NCBI RefSeq assembly: GCF_954871325.1
Contig: NC_088775.1
Location: forward strand, 54,227,561-54,291,560
Source: Gordionus sp. m RMFG-2023
Lineage: Eukaryota; Nematomorpha; Gordioida; Chordodea; Parachordodidae
Length of the DNA stretch: 64,000 nucleotides
Direction: 5' to 3'
Position 1 is the stretch's first letter, and each line of letters begins with the position of its first letter. The notes beneath the pieces were generated by a model. It ran no database searches. It was not told where the DNA came from and was given only the letters and a program-made list of their open reading frames with translations. Shown here piece after piece: positions 57,660-64,000 of the stretch. Position numbers and translations under genes: made by a program.

Positions 57660-60014
57660 TTAACCCTTTAACGTCTCATGATTTGTTTTGACATCATATA
57701 ATATAATTATATATTTCAAATTTATAAAAGCCTATAGATTTTTATAAAAATACTTTCGTATTTTATTAAAATTATTAAAGCATAATGTTTTATTTTTAAA
57801 TTTCATCCAATCATATTTTCATGATTTTATTTTTACCATTTTATTGAATTTTATAAGGACAATATAACGAATTCTGTGGATAATATATAATAATTCTAAA
57901 ATTTTTATTCATTATTAAAAGTAAGAGTATAATATTATAAAAAATTATTTTATTAAGAATGAATATACTCTTTTTTATACCTACTTAAAGTTTATGATGC
58001 CAAAATAACTCATTAGGATTTTAGAATACCATTAATTTTATTTTATATTCATAATGATTTCTATAGGTATAATTCCAATTTTTAATTTGACATTAATAAA
58101 ACCTATATCCTCTGACTTATATTATAATTTTACATTTATTAAATTTTTTAAAATGATTCTGTATAATTCATAGATGATGCCAAATAATTTAATAATAGTC
58201 GAGGGAGACATTTCGGAAGCCAACATCGATGAATCAGACAATGAAGAAGATATTTTGTACACTCTTTGCGATGATTCTCCTTCAACTTCATCAATTTCAA
58301 CATCTAATAATCTTCAAGTCGAGATAGAAGATACAGAAAATAATGATAATATTATAATCCAAAATAATATCAAATGGAGAGCAGGTGATATCCCTCAATT
58401 GGACACAAAATATACTAATACCCCTTCAACCAATATATTAAGTCCATATCAATACTTTAAATTATTTATTTCAAATAATATTCTAAATGATATATGCAAA
58501 CAAAGTAATTTATACAGTTTTCAGCAAATAAATCAATCGCTAAATCTTGATATAAATGAATTAGAACAATTCTTAGGCATATACCTTTTATCTTCTTTAG
58601 TTAAAGTTCCTTCATATAGACAATATTGGTCTACGGAATTGGCGTTCCCTCAGGTTACGGAAACTATGTCTCGTACCAGGTTTCAAATATTGCGAAAATA
58701 TTTACATTTAAACGATAATTCTCAACTTATCCAAAGAAATCAAGATGGATATGATAAATGTTTTAAAATTAGACCCTTTATTTCAGGGATTCAAAACAAT
58801 ATGCGAAAATTGGGGATGGAGGAAAGAATATGTGTTGATGAAATAATCATCCCGTTCAAAGGGTGGAGTCCTTTAAAACAATATATAAAATCGAAGCCTC
58901 ATAAATGGGGTATCAAAGTTTTTACATTAGCCGGATCCTCTGGTATTGTATATGATTTTAAGATTTATGCGGGAAAGCAAACTAATCCAACACCATCAGA
59001 ATTAGGGATAAGTGGTGATATAGTCCTCCAATTGGCTAAAAATATCCCGAAATTTTAAAATCATAAACTCTTTTGTGATAACTACTTTTCTTGAATAGCA
59101 TTGGCTAAGAAATTAAAAGAAATCGGTATATTTATGGTAGGGACTATTAGAAGCAATCGGATGAAAGATTGCAAGTTAAAATGTGATAGAGATTTAAAAA
59201 AAGAAGGTCGCGGGAGCTATGTATGTAAAGTTGATCAAAAAGATAATATAATAATTGTCAAATGGTATGATAATAAGTTTGTGCACGTCATCTCATCCTT
59301 TGTCGGTGTTCAACCGTTAGTAAATGTAAAAAGATGGTCACTAAGTAGCAGAAATATATTGAAGTGCCAAGACCAAATATATTAAAAATATATAATGAAG
59401 GTATGGGAGGAGTCGATTTACATGATATGCTTGTTGAATGCTATAGAGTCGATATTAAAGGTAAAAGGTTCTACCTGAGAATCATTTTTCATCTTATTGA
59501 TATGTGTGTAGTAAATGCATGGCTTTTGTATAGGCGACAAATATGCCATGAAAAAGAGAATAAATTCATGAAACTTATCACATTTAAAACACATATTGTT
59601 AAAGCATTGTTATCGGTAGGCAAAATTAGTAAAAGAAAATCAGGGAAACCTTTGAATGAACCGATAAAGAAAAAAAATTTTATAATAGCTCCTATATCTG
59701 ATATCAGATATGACAACATTGGTAAGATGCAAGTTATGCATAAATGCATACTCCAGAACAAAATGTGCAAAGTGTAATATATATTTATGTTTTAATCAAT
59801 ATAGAAATTGTTTTCGAGATTTAAATAGATATTTGTATTTTTTTGTGTTACAATATGCCTGATGATGTCAAATTGCATCGTCATTTTTTTTCTCTGTATA
59901 TTTAAAAATAAAAGTTGGAAATAATTTTGGGCATCTATGGAGTGTATAAATAAATAATTTATAGAAAAGAATTTTTTTTTTTAATTATTAAAAAGTTGGG
60001 CGTCAAAGGGTTAA
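57660..60014 (+). mobile_element. piggyBac-2, full-length copy
   Basis: Bounded by TTAA at 57660-57663 and 60011-60014. Inside are inverted ends CCCTTTAACGTCTCATG (left) and, read inward from the right, CCCTTTGACGCCCAAC. Length is about 2.35 kb, standard for piggyBac. Inserted in the hAT-7 transposase gene. The two piggyBac 3' ends point away from each other, making a ~1.3-kb inverted repeat with a ~1-kb centre. Confidence 0.93.
58174..59860 (+). pseudogene. piggyBac-2 transposase
   Basis: Start at 58174 (MMPNNLIIVEGDISEANIDE), then an acidic, serine-rich N-terminus typical of the family. The PGBD region starts near residue 85 (SPYQYFKLFISNNILNDICK). Catalytic Asp contexts: ICVDEIIIPFKGWSPLKQYI, LFCDNYFS, and GMGGVDLHDMLVECYRVD. 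The first 294 codons are open. A TAA at 59056 and a TGA near 59093 follow, then a frameshift near 59360 and another near 59730, after which the cysteine-rich C-terminus is readable (KLCINAYSRTKCAKCNIYLC). Total about 540 residues, near the usual length. Inactive but much better kept than piggyBac-1. Confidence 0.92.
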
Positions 60015-60259
60015 TACAGAATTCAAAATATTATACAAGGAATGAAATTGAATGATTATTTAATTTAAAATCATTATCAATATATTGAATTGTTATTCCC
60101 ATAAAGAGTATTTTATTTAGAGAGGATGATATGTCCATTGTTAAGGAAAATTTAGATAAGTGAAGATTTTAGATTATTTAAAGAGCTATGATAAGGTAAA
60201 ATTTCCAGATTTTTGCAGTATTTCGTCTTTTATTTTAACACTATTTGGTCTTCATTCAT

Positions 60260-61030
60260 TATTATACCCTAAATAAATAGACAAAAAATTTTGAAAAATG
60301 ATTTCACGGAAAAAATGGCTTTTTATTTATTTTTAATATATTTTTATATTTCTTGAACCCTAAATTTCTAAAAAGGGTCCAGAAAAAACACGAGGGTTAG
60401 AATTCACATCCTTGAAAAAATTTGATTCTCAAACTTTTGAAAATTTATAGAAAAGAAATGAGGTTTTTTTTTTTAAAATTAAAAACATGTCAAAAATATA
60501 ATTCAACTTAGAATTGTTTAAAAAAAAAATTTGGACACGGCCTTAAATAAAAAATTCTTATTTTATAAAAACAATAACTAAATAAAATTGCTAATAATTG
60601 CAATTGTAATGCAGAAAATGTATTAAAAATATCATTTAGCTCAATAAATTTTGATGTGAAGAAATTGCTAAAAGGAAGACCAAAACCAATTTTAGAAAAC
60701 GTGAAAAAAGAAATCAAAACTTGCATTATTAATTTTTCTATCGATAAATATAAAAATTATAAGTTGGCTACTGGATGAATTTTTTAATTTCTCTATATTG
60801 TTGGTCATGCCTATTATTCCCAAAGGAAAAATATGTTTAGAATGATAAAGGTTTTTCGGATTGGAAAATATATTCGAAGCCCTTAAACGGCATGAATAAT
60901 CAACTCATTTGCAGTCGATGATTCAATAAAAACATCTGGAAAAAATTGAATTAAAAATGTGATAGATTTGATGAGCAATATATCAATCGAAGAGCATAAT
61001 TCGAAAGTCAAATCAAAATATTAATAAACT
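60260..61030. other. A+T-rich stretch, nothing firmly recognised
   Basis: No clear gene. A plus-strand stretch near 60650-60770 (KKLLKGRPKPILENVKKEIK) looks weakly coding but is not recognised. Confidence 0.35.
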
Positions 61031-61039
61031 TTTATGTTT

Positions 61040-61335
61040 TCTTGAGATTCAATAGCTAGCATATCATGTTCATGATGAATCTTCTAATTCAGTAAATAGA
61101 GGCAATTATATTGAATTAATTTATTTGCTCATAGAAGAAAAATTATTATTAAACATCATTTAGAACAGTACAGTATTTATTAGATTATCAAGCGATATTC
61201 AAAATGATTCACTTCAAAGAATATTAAATGAATTGGAAGAAACTGAATTTATATCAATAATAATTGATGAAAAACTGATATAACCAATAAATCCCAACTG
61301 GCTGTTGTTCTTTGATATGTTTTAGATAATGGAAC
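61040..61335 (+). pseudogene. hAT-5-family transposase fragment, second copy
   Basis: Plus-strand homologue of 49700-50030 (minus). 'aactgatataaccaataaat' and 'caattatattgaatt' are shared, and the reading includes TDITNKS followed by QLAVVL-like and VLDNGTL. It is decayed by stops and shifts and ends abruptly at about 61335 against non-LTR retrotransposon sequence. Confidence 0.65.
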
Positions 61336-62560
61336 ACTAGATCTCCATTAGGTAAAGACGAGTCCTTTATCAAGTTCTTTGCCGATATTTTACGAGAGAT
61401 ATCCCTTATTAACCAAGCTTTCTTCTTATTAAAGAACTACCTTTTAATTCCAAAAATTTTATATACAATCCGATCGTCACGGATCTTTCAATATGACGTC
61501 AACCTCGCTGCACACGAATTGGAGATTAAACGCCTCACAGAAGATATACTCAATTTTAAATTTGGAGAATTATGGTTACAGGCTACCTTACCAACCAAAT
61601 CCGGCGGCATTGGCATAAGATTACCTTCACTACTTTCAGTTAGTGCGTTCAAATCATCTGTCCTGCGAGCCTATCATACAAACACTCACCAAACATCCTG
61701 ACCCCTTACTCCTATAGGAAATTGATCTATGGAAGTCCCTCTCATTAGTCGATCCTCCATCGTCGGCACTACAGAAGGATTTGGATAAACCTCTAGTTGG
61801 CAAACCCGTTGCATTCCTTAAATCGAGGAGCCAACCAGAGGACCATTCTTTACTCTTCTCCATTTCCGCAGGTAGTGGATACGAATTTCTTGAGGCTTTC
61901 CATCGCGAAACCTTGACCAGCTCCTAAGCAATGACGAACTACGTCACGCCATAGGTCTTAGACTTAATTGCGATATGGTAATGCCTTATCACTGTATCCT
62001 TTGTCACGTCGGTCAACTCCAAAGGCCGTCACTCTCTACACTGCAAGCGCTGTAGAGGCAGATTCATTAGGCATTCAAAATGCAATGATACCATTGCCAG
62101 GGCCTTAAAATCCGCCGGCATCTTATCAACCCTCGAACCTAGTGGCCTTTACAATTCTGATGGTAAGCGGCCCGATGGTTCGACTATGATCCCTTGGAAG
62201 AGGGGGAATTCCTAACTTGGGATTTCTCATGCATCGATTCTCTTGCCCCTTCCAATATAAATAGAGATGCCATATTAGATGCCGAGGCGAATAAACTAGC
62301 TAAATATTCGCCATATCTTAACGCCTATTATACATTCCTACCATTAATCGCCACTACTCTAACGTCGTTCAGCTTTCATGCCCTAAACTTCTTTAAAGAG
62401 CTGGGAAAACGGATCTCTGCTAGGACCGAGGATCACAACGAGGGATTCTACCTACGCCAACGATTAGCTATAAACATAGTAAAATACAATTATCTCAGCT
62501 TTATTTTTCAATATCCGAAACCCCCTAATTGAACATTATGCCTAGGATAGACTTTGGCCA
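61336..62560 (+). pseudogene. Non-LTR retrotransposon, 3' part of RT and endonuclease-like domain
   Basis: From about 61336 the plus strand reads SPLGKDESFIKFFADILREI, INQAFFLLKNYLLIPKILYT, then ATLPTKSGGIGIRLPSLLSV: the region after the palm domain of many invertebrate non-LTR reverse transcriptases. After a stop (about 61699) the frame shifts several times through PYHCILCHVG, GRHSLHCKRCRGRFIRHSKC, SDGKRPDGSTMIPW and EFLTWDFSCIDSLAPSNINR to 62532. The Cys/His cluster and the RPDG...WD...D pattern recall the C-terminal restriction-like endonuclease of some LINE groups; clade not assigned. Less A+T-rich than its surroundings. 5'-truncated, with several frameshifts. Confidence 0.65.
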
Positions 62561-62569
62561 TTTTGCTGC

Positions 62570-63330
62570 CTATTATAATGTTATTGCTAAAAGGGAACTT
62601 GAATCTCAATCAATAAAAAAATAGCAAGAATTAATAACTTTATATAATTGTGAAATATTATATTTTTTTACTATTATTATAACTTACCTTGTAATAACAT
62701 ATTATTATAATATATATATAGATATATATGATGCAAATAAAATTACCGAATTTCAATAAAAAAAAATAAAAAAATAAATATGAATTTTAAAAAATAATTT
62801 TGTAGAGCAGAATATACCGTGTACATAAAATCTTGAATTGACAAGAAATTTGAATGGCATATTCCAAGCTAATGTTTAGGCTAAGATTAAAAAAAAATGC
62901 ACTGGGGACAAAATATAACCCATATTTTGGAGTACCAACTTTGTATGATAATATAAAAACTAACCCATAAAAATTAATTTTTTTCCTTTTCCATAATGCC
63001 TTAAAAAATTTTTTGATAAAAAATAAACAATTGGTCATTGTATTCCATTTCAAAATAATATATTGCAAAAATACACCACATTCACATTAAATTTACATTC
63101 TCAGGTGTTCTTATGAGTTTATTAAAAAAAATATATAAAATTTCAAAAGATAGTATTTAGAATTATTTATAAATAATAAATATTTCCATAACACTTAAAT
63201 ATAATACTTTATATCTTGAATAATTTTAATTTTAAAAAATAAAATTTATACTAAAAAATATAGGCCAGGGAAAAAATGTTTTTTTGGTTGAAATTTCTAT
63301 GCATCAAAGGGTTAAATGATAAAACAAAGA
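62570..63330. other. A+T-rich stretch, likely intron or flank of the KH gene
   Basis: No coding sequence recognised. The left part follows the LINE fragment; the right part lies downstream of the donor site at 63340 (minus) and so is probably intronic. Confidence 0.5.
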
Positions 63331-63340
63331 AACAACTAAC

Positions 63341-63975
63341 CAATCGATCGATCTTAGCAATCAACTCAACTTTAGCGGCTTCGATACTTTTTTTGGTGCC
63401 AGTTATCTTGACCTTGCAAGATGTAATGTGGCCATTAACATCTGCATCACTGATGTTAAGAGCAGAAAGAGGTGGGAAAACGATCCTAACTCCATGGGCC
63501 TCGCATATCCTATTCACTTCAATGCCTCTCCTGCCTATAATCTGGCCCTTAAAACGGTAAGGAACGTCTAATTCAATCGTTTCTTGGTTTTCCTGAAGGA
63601 GTATAGACTATAGAAATAATAGAAAACTAAGAATATTACAGTTTATCTTCTAAAAAAAATAGAATCGGTTCTCGCTTATCTAAAACAGAATATTCACATA
63701 AATTATGATTATTTTATTATTACATGACTGACTTGAACATGTTCCAGGGATTGAAGATTTTCTGTCACAAAATCGATGGCCCTCTGAACATCAACCCTCG
63801 GCCCATTTAGGCTAATCGTTAAATGATTCGTTGATACACTCGTAATTGCTTGGCTGACTTGCTTAATTTTGAAAGTGACACTTTTAAATCGATTGTTCAA
63901 GTTTATGTTAGATCGATTCAGACTGGACCATACGTCTTTGGATAACGTTAAGGTGTGTTGCATAGGTATGCAATC
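63341..63975 (-). CDS. Vigilin-like multi-KH RNA-binding protein, two internal exons (partial gene)
   Basis: KH domains bind single-stranded RNA or DNA through a GXXG loop; vigilin-type proteins carry many in series. Two minus-strand exons are visible. Exon 63975-63724 follows an AG acceptor and ends at a GT donor (SH|gtaata). It contains LTISLNGPRVDVQRAIDFVT, the end of a KH module. Exon 63592-63341 begins ENQETIELDVPYRFKGQIIG, has the GXXG loop as GRRG, then ADVNGHITSCKVKITGTKKS and IEAAKVELIAKIDRL, and ends at a GTTAGT donor. Each exon is 252 bases and both junctions are phase 0, so they join in frame across a 131-base intron. Codons look intact. The gene extends past both ends of this pair; the upstream exons are outside the window. 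Bicaudal-C or another multi-KH protein is an alternative. Confidence 0.72.
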
Positions 63976-64000
63976 CTAAATTTTAGGAAAATAGTGTGTA

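Larger units (their letters stand above)
57327..60250 (-). pseudogene. hAT-7 transposase fragment, split by piggyBac-2
   Basis: Right of piggyBac-2, minus-strand 60015-60160 reads FSLTMDISSSLNKILFMGIT, IQYIDNDFKLNNHSISF, the first catalytic Asp region of a hAT transposase. Left of it, 57327-57659 continues collinearly with KFEIDNSSYNLDFLKILNQR, then CKCFCHVIHLAVIAAPEPLN, LQILDVPKRWNSS, a stop, and MLERAILLKPYLTTY, where it meets piggyBac-1. The rest of the gene and the element ends were not found. It pre-dates the piggyBac-2 insertion at TTAA (57660). Confidence 0.75.

Noticed and set aside
63276-63560. 94-codon plus-strand frame, partly hydrophobic
   Set aside because: Antisense of the KH exon on the minus strand, which has splice sites and a GXXG motif.

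Overview
This is strongly A+T-rich eukaryotic DNA (roughly three quarters A+T by eye) with introns, no bacterial gene layout and almost no single-copy coding sequence. The only convincing host gene is at the right edge: two minus-strand exons of a multi-KH, vigilin-like RNA-binding protein (63341-63975), running out of the window. Such a gene next to hAT, piggyBac, Ty3/Gypsy, Merlin-like, LINE and tRNA-SINE sequences fits an invertebrate metazoan with a repeat-rich genome. I do not assign a species.

Layout. 1-1570: A+T-rich flank with small tandem duplications and one weak reading frame. 1571-13847: a three-deep nest. An outer terminal-repeat element holds hAT-1 (1973-13075, 8-bp target duplication), whose transposase gene is split by a minus-strand Ty3/Gypsy element (4142-11078, 5-bp duplication GCGAC). 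14177-22166: a pair of ~480-bp inverted arms enclosing hAT-2 (15098-19128, duplication CTAAATTG) and a shorter inverted relative (19229-21243). 23449-27658: a two-exon OTU-domain (deubiquitinase-like) pseudogene whose second exon is interrupted by hAT-3 (23790-27399, duplication TGTATAAG). 28472-33017: an element with GGCC-ended inverted repeats and a 9-bp duplication (ATTAAAATA) carrying a second OTU pseudogene, itself split by hAT-4 (30126-32109). 33520-35400: minisatellite, a Merlin-like transposase fragment and degenerate repeats. 35690-43420: an old Gypsy relic with a younger Gypsy element (36202-42082) inside it. 43430-48016: nothing coding recognised. 48017-55997: non-autonomous hATs, MITEs, a hAT relic, hAT-6 (50112-54829) holding a tRNA-derived SINE and another MITE. 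56010-60250: two piggyBac copies in opposite orientation around and inside a hAT fragment. 61040-62560: a hAT fragment fused to the 3' part of a non-LTR retrotransposon.

Nearly all transposon ends are supported by terminal repeats plus exact or near-exact target duplications, so the order of insertion can be read directly. No transposase looks intact. Points most worth a second look: OTU-type protease genes associated with DNA transposons, extra 3' zinc-knuckle reading frames and a gag-region membrane segment shared by two different Gypsy elements, and family-specific palindromic subterminal repeat codes in the hATs. Coordinates of exact ends were read by eye and may be off by a base or two.
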